Of a DNA stretch of 64,000 nt, positions 18,323 to 27,430 are shown one piece after another; position 1 is the stretch's first letter; every line of letters begins with the position of its first letter. A program made the position numbers and the translations under genes. Source of the DNA: CAITWD01 sp963842065 (lineage in GTDB: Bacteria > Actinomycetota > Thermoleophilia > Miltoncostaeales > Miltoncostaeaceae); assembly GCA_963842065.1 (NCBI GenBank), contig CAWJEW010000003.1, positions 1-64,000 of the forward strand, written 5' to 3'. The notes beneath the pieces were generated by a model. It saw only the letters and a program-made list of their open reading frames with translations, was not told the DNA's origin and made no database searches.

Positions 18323-18781
18323 CTAGAACATCCCGTTCGCGTTGGCACGAGGGACGTCGGGCATGAGCCACGGGGCGGAGTTGGTCGGGCTGCCGACCAG
18401 CTGGAGGGCGTCCCAGTGCTCGATCGCCATCCCGTCGGCGTCCATCTTGTAGATGTCGACGCCTGCGAGCCCCTGGTCGTCGGGGTCATCGTTGAACAGG
18501 CCGAGGAAGTTCACGTGCGCCCACACGTAGTCGTCGACGGCGATGATGCGGTGGACCACGATCCGGGGACGGGCGCGCTCCTTCGCGACCTGCCCGAAGA
18601 ACCCTCCGAGCGCCTCGGGGCCGTCAGGGATGAGCGGGTTGTGCTGGATGTACGAGGGGCTGACGTACTTGGAGGTGGCCTCCTCGGGCTTCTTCTGGTT
18701 GATCATCAGGTCATAGAAGGCAAGGATGTTGTCCTTGTTGCGGACGGCGCGGGCGTCGTTTGTGTCGACGAGCTCGATCAC
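18323..18781 (-). CDS. NTF2/SnoaL-like polyketide cyclase family protein
   Basis: 152 residues from the GTG at 18781, placed by AGAGGAG eight bases upstream. The sequence DTNDARAVRNKDNILAFYDL MINQKKPEEA...YVSPSYIQHNPLIPDGPEAL...GMAIEHWDALQLVG has the ring-cone SnoaL-like pattern: helix-helix, then YIQHNP and an EHWD strand. Members act as cyclases, isomerases or binding proteins; the substrate cannot be told from sequence. It lies 38 bases downstream of the SDR fragment and was probably co-transcribed with it. Confidence 0.85.
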   Translation of the reverse strand: MIELVDTNDARAVRNKDNILAFYDLMINQKKPEEATSKYVSPSYIQHNPLIPDGPEALGGFFGQVAKERARPRIVVHRIIAVDDYVWAHVNFLGLFNDDPDDQGLAGVDIYKMDADGMAIEHWDALQLVGSPTNSAPWLMPDVPRANANGMF

Positions 18782-18819
18782 GGCGGGACTCCTCTGGTTG
18801 GGTGGAACGGTTGGGGGGC

Positions 18820-19236
18820 TCAGCGGAGGCCGACGAGCTGGAGGCGGAGCGCGTCCAGGTCGGCGTCCGACTTCTCGCGAGCGGCGCGGAGCATGTCCTC
18901 GGCGTCGGGGCCGACCGGTGCGCGGCTCGGGGCGGGCACTCGCTCCGACAGATCGATCACCTCCGAGGCCGCGAGGGCTGAGTCGAGCCCGTTGCTCTGC
19001 ATGGTGTTCATCGTCGACGCGAATACGGCGAAGGCGTCCCCGTACAGCTCGCGCTGGTCGGGCGTCATGCCGTCGGCGACCCGCTCGAGATTGGAGGCCG
19101 TCTTCGCCGGGCCGCCGGTGCGCATGTTGCCCGGCGCGATCACCACCACGTCGATGCCGAATGGCTTGAGCTCGGCCCGGTAGACGGTGGCGAACACCTC
19201 GATCGCGGCCTTCGACGCACCCGAGGGCCCGTTGGT
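18820..19236 (-). pseudogene. short-chain dehydrogenase C-terminal half
   Basis: The frame reads GASKAAIEVFATVYRAELKP then FGIDVVVIAPGNMRTGGPAK, the C-terminal part of an SDR. The catalytic Tyr and the N-terminal NAD-binding Rossmann half (TGxxxGIG) are missing. The similarity ends at about 19236, where the opposite-strand membrane-protein tail starts, so a rearrangement joined two gene ends here. Confidence 0.75.
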
Positions 19237-19381
19237 GGACCTGCCCAACCCAACCAACTACTCGGCGGAGGGAAAGCGCGTGCTCTTCACGTTCGCCGGC
19301 ATGGGGCTCGGTCTGGTGGTCATGTTCATCGCGGATCGGATGCAAAAGCACTCGGCGAAGACCACGCTGAAGCCCGCGTGA
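19237..19381 (+). pseudogene. C-terminal tail of an unidentified membrane protein
   Basis: The plus strand reads DLPNPTNYSAEGKRVLFTFA then GMGLGLVVMFIADRMQKHSA KTTLKPA, a single transmembrane helix with a basic tail, as at the end of a polytopic protein. Everything upstream belongs to the SDR fragment on the other strand. No start belongs to it. Confidence 0.45.
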
Positions 19382-19501
19382 GCGACGTGCACGCAGCCGT
19401 ATGGCACCCCCCTTTTTGCTGATGGTCGGGGGTAGGGTCACGGCAGGGCCTTTTGCTCTTCGCGGTCGCGTCAGCGCCGCGATTCGTGCACCCACAATGG
19501 G

Positions 19502-19720
19502 ATGGTCGATATGAGCTTCTTGCACTTCCTGTGGACGGTGGCCGTCGCCTTCGTGTTCGTGATGTTCCTGGTGCTCTTCATTGCCGTCGTCGTCGATGTA
19601 TTTGGCCGTCATGATATTTCGGGATGGACGAAGGTGGGCTGGCTCATCTTGGTCTTCGTGTTGCCGCTGATCGGTGTGCTGATCTATATCGGCCTCCGCC
19701 CCGTCGGAGTGCACGGCTAA
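19502..19720 (+). CDS. PLDc_N-type small membrane protein
   Basis: 72 residues with two transmembrane helices, FLWTVAVAFVFVMFLVLFIA and WLILVFVLPLIGVLIYIGLR, separated by DVFGRHDISGWTKVGW. This is the phospholipase D-nuclease N-terminal (PLDc_N) domain found alone in many actinobacteria. The role is unknown, possibly envelope stress. ATG starts exist at 19502 and 19511. Confidence 0.85.
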   Translation: MVDMSFLHFLWTVAVAFVFVMFLVLFIAVVVDVFGRHDISGWTKVGWLILVFVLPLIGVLIYIGLRPVGVHG

Positions 19721-19746
19721 AGAGTCACCGCCAGGGCGCGAGCGGG

Positions 19747-20301
19747 CTAGGCGTCCTCGGATTCGGTTGTGCCCGCCCGTGCAAGGCCTCGCTTGCCCGC
19801 GCCGACGATGATCCGCACGACCCCGCCGATCAGGACCAGGTCCAAGATCATCTGCGCAGACACGACCAGACGCGCCGAGTCGGTGGCCGGGGTGATGTCG
19901 CCGAAGCCGACCGTCGAGAACACCGTGATGGTGAAATACAGCGCGCGCGTATGGTCGAGCCCCTGGGTGAACGTCGTACCAGACGCATGGGACATCGACA
20001 GGTAGATCGTCGCGAACAGGACGAGAAACAATGGGATGATGACCCCGAGGGCGACAGCTGCGCGCAACTCAGGAAGATCGGCCCGCATGATCCGAAACGT
20101 CTGCCACGCCACGACGGCTACGAGCACTACGACGGCGATGACCAGTCGCGCGAGGTCGCCCGCCCCCGAGCTCACCCCCACCGGAACCGCGTAGAACAAG
20201 CCGATGAGCACCACCCACGCCACGATGACCTCGGCGACGGCCCGGGTGGCCGCGCGGCGGCGGGCGCGCTTGCTGAGGTCCGCGAGTCGATGGGCCGTCA
20301 C
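19747..20301 (-). CDS. two-TM pore-type potassium channel
   Basis: 184 residues. After two or three N-terminal hydrophobic segments (VAEVIVAWVVLIGLFYAV; LVIAVVVLVAVVAW; GVIIPLFLVLFATIYL) comes a pore loop with the selectivity filter ALYFTITVFSTVGFGDITPA and a last helix RLVVSAQMILDLVLIGGVVR. There is no RCK/TrkA domain, so gating is not by that module. It is convergent with the PLDc_N gene. Confidence 0.9.
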   Translation of the reverse strand: MTAHRLADLSKRARRRAATRAVAEVIVAWVVLIGLFYAVPVGVSSGAGDLARLVIAVVVLVAVVAWQTFRIMRADLPELRAAVALGVIIPLFLVLFATIYLSMSHASGTTFTQGLDHTRALYFTITVFSTVGFGDITPATDSARLVVSAQMILDLVLIGGVVRIIVGAGKRGLARAGTTESEDA

Positions 20302-20546
20302 CGCAGCGTGCCTTCCGTCACTCCGATCGCGTACTGGTGGACCGGTCGGTCATCCGACCACCACTCAGGCACCGGTGCCAACGCTAGCGCACAGCCCACC
20401 GGGAGATCGATGGTGCGTGCTGTCGCCGCCGTGGACCGCGGCGCGGAGCGGTGTCAGGGGTCGCGCGCTGCTCCCGCGCCGGGATCTCTCGGCCACGGCA
20501 TCGTGGCTCGCTCGCGCCTGGTTGAGCGAGCCACCGTCCGGTCGCC

Positions 20547-20885
20547 CTACTCGGCGTCCTCTTCGGCCTCAAGCTCGGCTTCGAGCGCGATGATGACGAC
20601 TCCCAGCGCGTCGGTGATGTTCATGGCTGCGGAAAGGGTCCGCGCCGTACCGACAATCGGCGCGACGGCAACCAAGATGTCTTGGACCTGCTCGATCGTG
20701 ACCCCGGCGTCCATCGCCGGGCCGACGTGCAGCAAGTACGAGGTGGCAGGTGCATCGACGGCCGCGAGTGCGGCAATTCGGGCGGCGATCAGCGAGTTGT
20801 CGTCGAGGCCGCACCGGGCAACCGACTCGGCGGTCATCGCGGCGATGGTGTCGAGGACGGGGTTCTCTCCGGGTGCGTCGGGCAT
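20547..20885 (-). CDS. carboxymuconolactone decarboxylase-like protein
   Basis: 112 residues, all-helical. The segment ARIAALAAVDAPATSYLLHV...VQDILVAVAPIVGTARTLSA has the CMD/AhpD-like core helix order. The typical CxxC redox pair of peroxidatic AhpD is absent, so peroxidase activity is unlikely. Ends DALGVVIIALEAELEAEEDA. Confidence 0.7.
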   Translation of the reverse strand: MPDAPGENPVLDTIAAMTAESVARCGLDDNSLIAARIAALAAVDAPATSYLLHVGPAMDAGVTIEQVQDILVAVAPIVGTARTLSAAMNITDALGVVIIALEAELEAEEDAE

Positions 20886-21393
20886 GGTGGTCCTTTCGAT
20901 TGAGCGAGATCAACAGCAGAACTCGGCACCGGTCAACCTACAGGCGGTCACGGTCCGACCTGCGGGCCGTGCTCGTCGGTTGCGAACCCGTGAACTTGGG
21001 GCTGCTGCGACTCAGCACGGCTCATGCGAGAGCGATGACCCCCCGTCGTGGCGCGGGTTCGCTGCACAGGGTAAGCGGGGGTCGCTCGGCGATCGTCACG
21101 GCCGTACCGTGCGGGGGCATCGAGCGAAACGCCCTCGTGAACGCTGCCGCCTGCTCGGCGGCGGGCCGGGTGTGCAGGCAGCGCCCGATGGTGGCGAGCG
21201 GACTGTGGTCCATCGCCTCTCCCGACCTCTGCCGAGGGTTGAAGGAGTGCCCACTCGGCGCTCGGGACGATCCATAGTCCCTGCTGCTGCCGTACTGCCG
21301 ATCGCTAGACAGTCAGCGGTCACGACGGCGAATCGCACGGCGCACGGAGCGATGCTCGGATGAGCGCTGCGTCGCTCGCCATGGCCGACGAAC
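20886..21393. other. intergenic region
   Basis: About 500 bases with no gene I can support. A minus-strand frame 21022-21213 (MDHSPLATIGRCLHTRPAAE...) is short, has no homology I recognise and no ribosome binding site. Confidence 0.35.
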
Positions 21394-22050
21394 CTAGGAA
21401 GTGGCCAGGTAGTAGATGCTGCTCGCCACCAGATAGAGGCCGAGTCCCAAGGAGAGGATGACGATGACCTGGTCAGTATGGGACTCGATCCAGGTCCTGA
21501 TCCTCCGGGTGAAGTCTTGGCCGCGCTCGGGCCTGAAGGCAGCAAGGAGCTCCAGCGTGATGATGATCGAGCTCGCGATCAGGCAGAACAGCAGGAGCGC
21601 CAGGTCGTCCTGCCACGAGGAGAGATTGGCATTGACGATCACTGTGACGCCTGCTGCGATCTTGCCCCACGACTGCGTCAACGGCGCGAGTGCGAACGCG
21701 AACCACATCGACATGTTGTCGATGTCGGTTTGCCATTTCGGAGTCTTCTTGGGCGGCTTGGGCCTGCCCATCCGGCGGCGCTGACGGATGCCGAAGTAGA
21801 TGAGAACGAGGCCGATCACGAGCTTTACAACGAGTGCCGCTATCGCGGGAGCCGAGTTGGGCTTGGGCGGGTTGTTCTGGGTGATCAACAGGGTGGCGGC
21901 GATGACCACTACGAGCGAGACGAGCCAGCCCAACGTGAAGGCCGCGCCGTTCCTGACGCCGCGTTTGGACGCGAGGATGAGCAGGAACGTCGTCAGCGCA
22001 ATCGGGGAGAGCGCTATCGCCAGCCCGATTACGACCAGGTCGAGGATCAT
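21394..22050 (-). CDS. GAP / Sap-family membrane protein
   Basis: 218 residues with six hydrophobic helices. It starts MILDLVVIGLAIALSPIALT TFLLILASKRG, the characteristic opening of the GAP (Sap, sulfolipid-1-addressing) family, followed by GAAFTLGWLVSLVVVIAAT and a cytosolic loop RRRMGRPKPPKKTPKWQTDI. Members are proposed lipid or glycopeptidolipid transport aids in actinobacteria; the substrate here is unknown. Confidence 0.8.
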   Translation of the reverse strand: MILDLVVIGLAIALSPIALTTFLLILASKRGVRNGAAFTLGWLVSLVVVIAATLLITQNNPPKPNSAPAIAALVVKLVIGLVLIYFGIRQRRRMGRPKPPKKTPKWQTDIDNMSMWFAFALAPLTQSWGKIAAGVTVIVNANLSSWQDDLALLLFCLIASSIIITLELLAAFRPERGQDFTRRIRTWIESHTDQVIVILSLGLGLYLVASSIYYLATS

Positions 22051-22239
22051 GGGACCAATCGATCTTGCATGCGTGGACTAGCCTATCCGGCGGCGCCAAG
22101 GACACGACTCGACGTCCGATCCCGGGTTGGCGTGATACGTCGGCGTGCCCCGTCCACTCCTTCCCCACACCCCACCCGTCCGCGACCAGATCAGGCCGAC
22201 CCCAGCGCCGGTCCGGTTTCGATCGGCGTTATCTCTTAT

Positions 22240-22283
22240 CCCCTCAACGCGATGAGGGGTTAAGGGAGTCGACGAAACCCGGA
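22240..22283 (+). repeat. 44-bp palindromic repeat, copy 3
   Basis: CCCCTCAACGCGATGAGGGG followed by TTAAGGGAGTCGACGAAACC and CGGA. CCGGTTTC lies 26 bases upstream as in copy 2. It sits just before the HAD-like gene. Confidence 0.87.
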
Positions 22284-22945
22284 TGATCCCCACACAATGC
22301 GGCGATTCGCCGCTTTGGCTCCAGTTGGCTGTGCGGACGTCGGCACCATGTTCTTGTGCCCGGGCGCGCCCAAGTCGTCGCGCTAGAGTCGACCTGCGTG
22401 TGTGTGTGAACGACCGGCGGCGCCAGGAGTCGTGTTTGTTGAGGTCTGTCTCGGCTGACCCGCCCCGCGCACCTGATGGGATCGTCATTCCGCTCCCCGA
22501 CGGTGACCTCGTGCTCCGCCACCTCGTGCTCGATCTCAACGGCACCGTCGCGGTCGACGGCGCGGTCCTTCCCAGCGTCCGGGACCAGGTCGCGCGCCTC
22601 CGAGAGCGCCTGGACATCGTGCTCGTCTCAGGAGACACGTTCGGCACAGCGGGCGAGGCTAGCGTGCAGCTGGGCGTCCGCCGAATCGAGCTCGCACCGC
22701 TCGCGCAAGGCACCGCAAAACTTGCGATCGTGAACGAGCTCGGCGCCTCATGCACGGCGGTCATCGGCAATGGGCGAAATGATGCGCCCGCCCTCGAAGC
22801 AGCCGCGGTCGGTATCTGCGTGGTCGGTCACGAAGGCGCGGCACGTATGGCGGTTGAGGCTGCCGACGTCGTCGTCGCAGATATCACGCGGGCACTCGAC
22901 CTTCTGTTGTCTCCTGCGCGCCTCGTTGCCACGCTGCGACGCTGA
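22283..22945 (+). CDS. HAD-superfamily soluble P-type-ATPase-like protein
   Basis: The conserved part (from ~22480) reads HLVLDLNGTVAVDGAVLPSV (motif I, D-x-N-G-T with the nucleophile Asp), DIVLVSGDTFGTAGEA (motif II) and AVIGNGRNDAPALEAAAVGI (motif IV, GNGxNDxxAL). This matches the stand-alone P-domain group related to P-type ATPases; DLNGT rather than DxDGT is normal for it. The N-terminus is uncertain. The upstream ATG at 22283 overlaps the palindromic repeat. The frame also contains GTG at ~22391 and TTG at ~22439, and the real protein is likely ~155-185 residues. Confidence 0.8.
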   Translation: MIPTQCGDSPLWLQLAVRTSAPCSCARARPSRRARVDLRVCVNDRRRQESCLLRSVSADPPRAPDGIVIPLPDGDLVLRHLVLDLNGTVAVDGAVLPSVRDQVARLRERLDIVLVSGDTFGTAGEASVQLGVRRIELAPLAQGTAKLAIVNELGASCTAVIGNGRNDAPALEAAAVGICVVGHEGAARMAVEAADVVVADITRALDLLLSPARLVATLRR

Positions 22946-23139
22946 GGAAAAGGTGCTCACTGGGAAACGCTCGGCCGGCAACCCTTGTGGGGGCGCTCGG
23001 CTCCCGCGCCCTCGCTGGTGGGAACGCCGCCGCAGAGCTGGTAGATTCTCCACCGCGCGATGAGGCTCGCGCTGAACCGCCCCATCGGGGCTGATGGCCT
23101 CTACCTCAGGTAGACCACGGCACCTTGTGGAGGGCGGTA

Positions 23140-24309
23140 ATGGGCACCTTTGGGCTGGCCGCGATCCTTGCTGCGGCGATCCTCGCCGCCAGCATGATCT
23201 CGGTGGAGATCGGCTTTTCGGTCGCGTTGGTCGAGCTGGCCCTCGGGGTCATAGTCGGCAACGCGTTCAATCTTCACGTCACGACGTGGCTCACTTTTGT
23301 AGCTTCATTTGCGGGGGTCGTGCTGACGTTCCTGGCCGGCGCGGAGGTCGACGTGCCGCTGTTCCGCCGCGAGTGGCGGGCGAGCACGCTCGTCGGGGCT
23401 GTGTCGTTCGCCGGGCCTGCGGTAGTCGCCGGCGCGTTTGCCTACTGGGGACTCGGCTGGACGCGCCAGGCGGCCGAGATCTGCGGCATCGCGCTCTCGA
23501 CGACGAGCCTTGCGGTGGTCTACGCGGTGCTCGTAGAGAGCGGGCTCAACCAGACCCTGGTGGGCAAAAGACTGATGTCGGCGACCTTCGTGACCGACCT
23601 CCTGACCGTGACGGCGCTCTCGGTGCTGTTCATCACGCCGACCATATGGATCGTGCCATTTGTGGCGGTGTCGCTCCTCCTGATCGTGGGCCTTCCGCGC
23701 ATCGCGCCGACCTTCTTCGGCCGCTACGGGGATCGGGTCATCGAGCCCGAGATCAAGCTCGTATTTGCGGCGCTGTTTCTTTTGATGTGGCTGGGCGACC
23801 GCGCCAACTCGCAGGCAGTCCTGCCCGCATTCATTCTCGGCTTGGCGCTCTCGAGCCACTATGCCCAACACCGGCGTGAGCAGCAGCGTCTGCGGATCGT
23901 GGCGTTCGCATTCCTGACGCCGTTCTTCTTTTTCAAGGGCGGCATGAGCGTCTCGCTCCCAGCCTTGTGGGCGAATCTGGGTGTGCTCGGCCTGCTGTTT
24001 GCCGCCAAGTTGCTGCCCAAGTTGGCCGGTGTCTATCCCATCGCGCGCCGTACGTTCGCACCACACGGCGCGTTTGCCACCCTGTTGATGAGCACCGGGC
24101 TGACCTTCGGCACGATTGCGAGCCTGTACGGCCTGGACGCTGGCATCATCACTCGCACCCAGTTCTCGCTCTTGATCGGGGTCGTGATCTTGTCGGCTGT
24201 CATTCCGACCGCGATTGCACAGCGGTTCTTCCAGCCGACCGCGCACGACGAATATGCGCGCGGATTGCATCCGGCGTCCGTCGCACCTGAGATCGAGGAG
24301 GTCGGCTAG
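23140..24309 (+). CDS. CPA2-type cation/proton antiporter
   Basis: About 389 residues with 11-13 transmembrane helices. MGTFGLAAILAAAILAASMI, LALGVIVGNAFNLHVT, VVLTFLAGAEVDVPLFRREW, GIALSTTSLAVVYAVLVESG and LMSATFVTDLLTVTALSVLF follow the order of the Na+/H+ exchanger domain. FVTDLLT carries the ion-binding Asp region. There is no cytosolic TrkA/RCK part, unlike KefB/C. The ATG at 23140 follows GGAGG. The stop TAG shares a base with the GTG of the next gene, so the two are translationally coupled. It probably exports Na+ or K+ for pH or salt homeostasis. Confidence 0.9.
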   Translation: MGTFGLAAILAAAILAASMISVEIGFSVALVELALGVIVGNAFNLHVTTWLTFVASFAGVVLTFLAGAEVDVPLFRREWRASTLVGAVSFAGPAVVAGAFAYWGLGWTRQAAEICGIALSTTSLAVVYAVLVESGLNQTLVGKRLMSATFVTDLLTVTALSVLFITPTIWIVPFVAVSLLLIVGLPRIAPTFFGRYGDRVIEPEIKLVFAALFLLMWLGDRANSQAVLPAFILGLALSSHYAQHRREQQRLRIVAFAFLTPFFFFKGGMSVSLPALWANLGVLGLLFAAKLLPKLAGVYPIARRTFAPHGAFATLLMSTGLTFGTIASLYGLDAGIITRTQFSLLIGVVILSAVIPTAIAQRFFQPTAHDEYARGLHPASVAPEIEEVG

Positions 24310-24731
24310 TGCCCTTTCGACACATCATGGTGGCGATCGACGGCTCCGATGCGTCCCAGCGAGCGCTCGATATCTCGATCGAGCTCGCGGCCCTTCTGGA
24401 TGCGCGGCTTACGGCGCTCGCTGTGGAGGGGCCACTTCCCGCATACGCCGCCACGATCGGCGAGGTTGACGAAGTCAAACGCGAGAAGGACCGATTCTTC
24501 ACCGACCTTGCCGAACAGGCTCGGGTCCGAGCAGCGCTCGCCGGCGTCGAGCTTGAGGTGGAGCTGCGGGCCGGTCATGCCGCGGAGGTGATCACCCGCT
24601 CCGCGCGCGAGGTTCACGCGGACTTGATCGTGCTTGGCCACAAGGGGCACTTCTTGCAGTCTCACCTACTCGGTTCGACCGCAGATCGGGTCGCTGAGCA
24701 CTCCGAGGTGCCCGTCTTGATAGTCAGATGA
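24309..24731 (+). CDS. universal stress protein (UspA family)
   Basis: 140 residues. It starts FRHIMVAIDGSDASQRALDI and ends with the ATP-binding signature LIVLGHKGHFLQSHLLGSTA DRV...VPVLIVR (GxxGxxxxxxxxGS). The GTG start overlaps the antiporter stop by one base. Antiporter-Usp pairing is common and suggests nucleotide-dependent regulation of transport. Confidence 0.93.
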   Translation: MPFRHIMVAIDGSDASQRALDISIELAALLDARLTALAVEGPLPAYAATIGEVDEVKREKDRFFTDLAEQARVRAALAGVELEVELRAGHAAEVITRSAREVHADLIVLGHKGHFLQSHLLGSTADRVAEHSEVPVLIVR

Positions 24732-24927
24732 CGTACTCCCGCGGCTCCGCCCGTCCTCCTCGGCCGTGGACAGATCCGGGATCCGTGGCGGCGCGAGGGA
24801 GAACCGGCGCAGGGCGTACTCGGGTACCGCCGACCGCTGGTCGGTTCGGTGCCTTGGCTAGCCTCGGTGGTGCTCGGAACCCCGCCGCCGAATCCGAGCT
24901 ATCAAGCCATGTAGATCTGGAGGGGTC

Positions 24928-26196
24928 GTGACGCACATCACCGCACTCGAAGCACGGGAGATACTTGACTCTCGCGGGAATCCGACACTGGAGGCCACAG
25001 TGACCCTGGCCTCCGGGATACGTGCGACCGCCGCCGTGCCATCGGGGGCCTCGACCGGTACCCGGGAAGCCGTCGAGCGCCGCGATGGGGATCCGGCTCG
25101 ATATGCGGGCAAGGGCGTCCTGTTGGCGGTGGGCGCCGTCGAGGGCGAGCTCGCTGGGGTCCTCATCGGCCGTAATGTGGACGAACAAGCGGCGATCGAC
25201 CACGCGATGCTCGCCGCGGACGGCACCACCGACAAGGGGCGCCTGGGCGCAAACGCCATCCTCGGCTGCTCCCTTGCCGTGGCGCGCGCGGCCGCTACCG
25301 CGGCCGGAGCACCGCTGTATCGCCGTATGGGCGGCGAGCGGGCGACCCTGCTTCCCGTGCCGTTCTTTAACATCGTCAACGGCGGTGCCCACGCCGACAA
25401 CTCCGTTGACATGCAGGAGTTCATGATCGCCCCGGTCGGCGCCCCGAGCTTCGCGGAGGGCTTGCGGTGGGGGTCCGAGGTGTACCACGCGCTCAAGGCC
25501 GAGCTGCGCTCACGCGGTCTGGGAACGGGCGTAGGGGATGAGGGCGGATTTGCGCCCGATCTCGCGCACAACCGCGATGCGATCGAGCTGATCATCGCCG
25601 CCATCGAACGCGTGGGGCTGCGGCCCGGAGCCGATGTCGCACTCGGCCTGGATCCCGCGGCATCCGAGTTCCACCGCGACGGAGCCTATGTCCTCGCCGG
25701 CGAGGGCCGCACCCTCACCAGCGAGCAGCTCATCGACTACTGGGCGGAGCTTGTCGCGGCATACCCGATTGTCCTCTTGGAGGACCCATTGGCAGAGGAT
25801 GACTGGCCCGGCTGGCAGGCGCTCACCGCACGACTCGGCGCCGGCCTGGAGATCGTTGGCGACGATATCTTCGTCACCAATCCGGAGATCCTTGCTGAGG
25901 GCATTCGCCAGGGGATCGCCAACTCGGTGCTGATCAAGCCGAATCAAATCGGGACGCTGACCGAGACGCTCGCGACCATCGAGTTAGCCCGTGCCTCGGG
26001 CTATCGGGCATTTGTGTCACATCGATCCGGTGAGACCTGGGATGACTTTATCGCCGATCTCGCGGTCGCCACCGGCGCCGGTCGCATCAAGAGCGGTGCT
26101 CCGGTGCGGGGCGAGCGCGTCGCAAAATACAACCGCCTGCTGGCGATCGAGCGCGAGCTCGGCGACGATGCCCGGTATGCGGGGCTGAAGCGCTGA
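24928..26196 (+). CDS. eno: enolase (phosphopyruvate hydratase)
   Basis: 422 residues, normal length. All catalytic landmarks are visible: SGASTGTREAVERRDGD, LGANAILGCSLAVARAAA, NIVNGGAHADNSVDMQEFMI, VGDEGGFAP (catalytic Glu), EDPLAEDDW and GDDIFVTNP (Mg ligands), LIKPNQIGTLTET (catalytic Lys) and SHRSGETWDDFIADLAVAT. The enzyme interconverts 2-phosphoglycerate and PEP in glycolysis. The GTG start follows TGGAGGGG. It is monocistronic, ~200 bases after the UspA gene. Confidence 0.97.
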   Translation: MTHITALEAREILDSRGNPTLEATVTLASGIRATAAVPSGASTGTREAVERRDGDPARYAGKGVLLAVGAVEGELAGVLIGRNVDEQAAIDHAMLAADGTTDKGRLGANAILGCSLAVARAAATAAGAPLYRRMGGERATLLPVPFFNIVNGGAHADNSVDMQEFMIAPVGAPSFAEGLRWGSEVYHALKAELRSRGLGTGVGDEGGFAPDLAHNRDAIELIIAAIERVGLRPGADVALGLDPAASEFHRDGAYVLAGEGRTLTSEQLIDYWAELVAAYPIVLLEDPLAEDDWPGWQALTARLGAGLEIVGDDIFVTNPEILAEGIRQGIANSVLIKPNQIGTLTETLATIELARASGYRAFVSHRSGETWDDFIADLAVATGAGRIKSGAPVRGERVAKYNRLLAIERELGDDARYAGLKR

Positions 26197-26286
26197 GGAT
26201 GTGATGTGAGTCCGCCTTCGCGCGTGCGTGTGGCATACCGTTCGCCGTGCGGAGTACGCGGGTGCCCGACCTCACGAGAGGCCTCG

Positions 26287-26667
26287 TCATCGATGTCCGA
26301 GCGCCTCTTCGGCGACGGCCCTGACGACCGGCGCCCCCGTGCACTCAAGGTGCTCCAACAGCGCGCGGTGTGCGCCGGGCCCGTCGATCTCGAGAAGGGC
26401 AGCCAGCGCTGTTGCCGCAAGGTATGGGTCGGCCCTCCCGAGCGCCAGCTCGCGCAAGGCGGTGCGGGCTCGGGTCTCGCGTCGCTGGCCGAGGATTTGG
26501 GCGGCAATCATGCGTTGATCCACAACGGGGTGGCCGAGCGACCACAGAAGCATCTCGACGTAGTCGGCACCCGTTGGCGCGCCGACGTCCTTGTTGCACT
26601 GAACGCATGCCCCAGTGCGGTCGGCGTTTTCTGCATAGCAGTGCCAGCAGTAATGGGTCGGGCTCAC
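26287..26667 (-). CDS. zinc-ribbon plus HEAT-like repeat protein
   Basis: 126 residues. The N-terminal ribbon is YCWHCYAENADRTGACVQCN (CxxC...CxxC), followed by helical repeats (MIAAQILGQRRETRARTALR, YLAATALAALLEIDGPGAHR, VVRAVAEEALGH) of HEAT/PBS-lyase type. It is probably a small scaffold or regulator. It lies 64 bases downstream of the DUF6062 gene on the same strand, suggesting one operon with it and the GTPase. Confidence 0.75.
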   Translation of the reverse strand: MSPTHYCWHCYAENADRTGACVQCNKDVGAPTGADYVEMLLWSLGHPVVDQRMIAAQILGQRRETRARTALRELALGRADPYLAATALAALLEIDGPGAHRALLEHLECTGAPVVRAVAEEALGHR

Positions 26668-26731
26668 GGAACGGGCACGGGGATCGCGCCCGCCTCAATG
26701 GAAGGGTGGGCACGAGCGGGTCGCCTGCTGA

Positions 26732-27430
26732 TCACCGAGGCCAATCCTCTCCAGGCCAAGCGTCCTCGCCGACATAGCGTCTGATGACATCCGTCCACGA
26801 TTGCTGCTCATCGCCTTTGGGCTCGTCCGCGTATCGGTAGTCGCGCTTGCGGCTGTACTCCGCGAGAAGGCCAGCCGCCGCGTTCAGCCGTGACCTAAGA
26901 TCGTCGATTATGAAGCGCACGACGTCGAGTTCGGCTTCCGCGAGCCCGGCAGCGAGTACTGACGAGGCGTGCTGGACGCAGAGTCCGTCGCTGCGCCGGT
27001 AGCGCTGACGCACGACGTCTTCCCGCAGCGCCTCAACGAAGAAGTACGCGTGCCGCTCAGCCGCGGCTTGCAATCGTTGGCACGCCAGGCACGGACCCCG
27101 GGCGAGCACGCGTCGCGACCAACGCCGACGCCTTCCAACAAGCCCTTTGTCGAGTTCGTCGAGCTCACGCAAATCATGTCCAAGCACCATGCCGTAGAGG
27201 TCGACGATGGACGCGCCGGTCCCGAGTTCAGTTGCGCGCGAATGCAGGAGCCACGCGTGGCGTCGGCAGTAGCCACCGCCCGCGAGGAACACTTGGCGGC
27301 TCTTCGGGCTAAACCGCCCTTCCCGGATGAACGTCACGATCTCCCGGCGCTCATCTCGCGCGCCCTCACGACACAGCGGACACCCTGCCTCAGCAAGAGC
27401 GTCGACGAGTCGGAGGCTACTCAGATCCAC
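26732..27430 (-). CDS. DUF6062-family cysteine/histidine-rich protein
   Basis: 232 residues. Repeated metal-binding-like pairs are AGCPLCREG, GGYCRRHAWLL, GPCLACQRL and DGLCVQHASSV, the hallmark of this uncharacterised family, which I recall as DUF6062. The rest is helical (LGTGASIVDLYGMVLGHDLR). The start ATG at 27430 overlaps the GTPase stop by 10 bases, so translation is coupled. The role is unknown; it is probably a partner of the dynamin-like GTPase. Confidence 0.75.
   Translation of the reverse strand: MDLSSLRLVDALAEAGCPLCREGARDERREIVTFIREGRFSPKSRQVFLAGGGYCRRHAWLLHSRATELGTGASIVDLYGMVLGHDLRELDELDKGLVGRRRRWSRRVLARGPCLACQRLQAAAERHAYFFVEALREDVVRQRYRRSDGLCVQHASSVLAAGLAEAELDVVRFIIDDLRSRLNAAAGLLAEYSRKRDYRYADEPKGDEQQSWTDVIRRYVGEDAWPGEDWPR

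Noticed and set aside
22480..22560. DLNGT in the HAD protein as a broken motif
   Set aside because: Asn at this place is usual in the soluble P-type-ATPase-like group and the nucleophile Asp is present.
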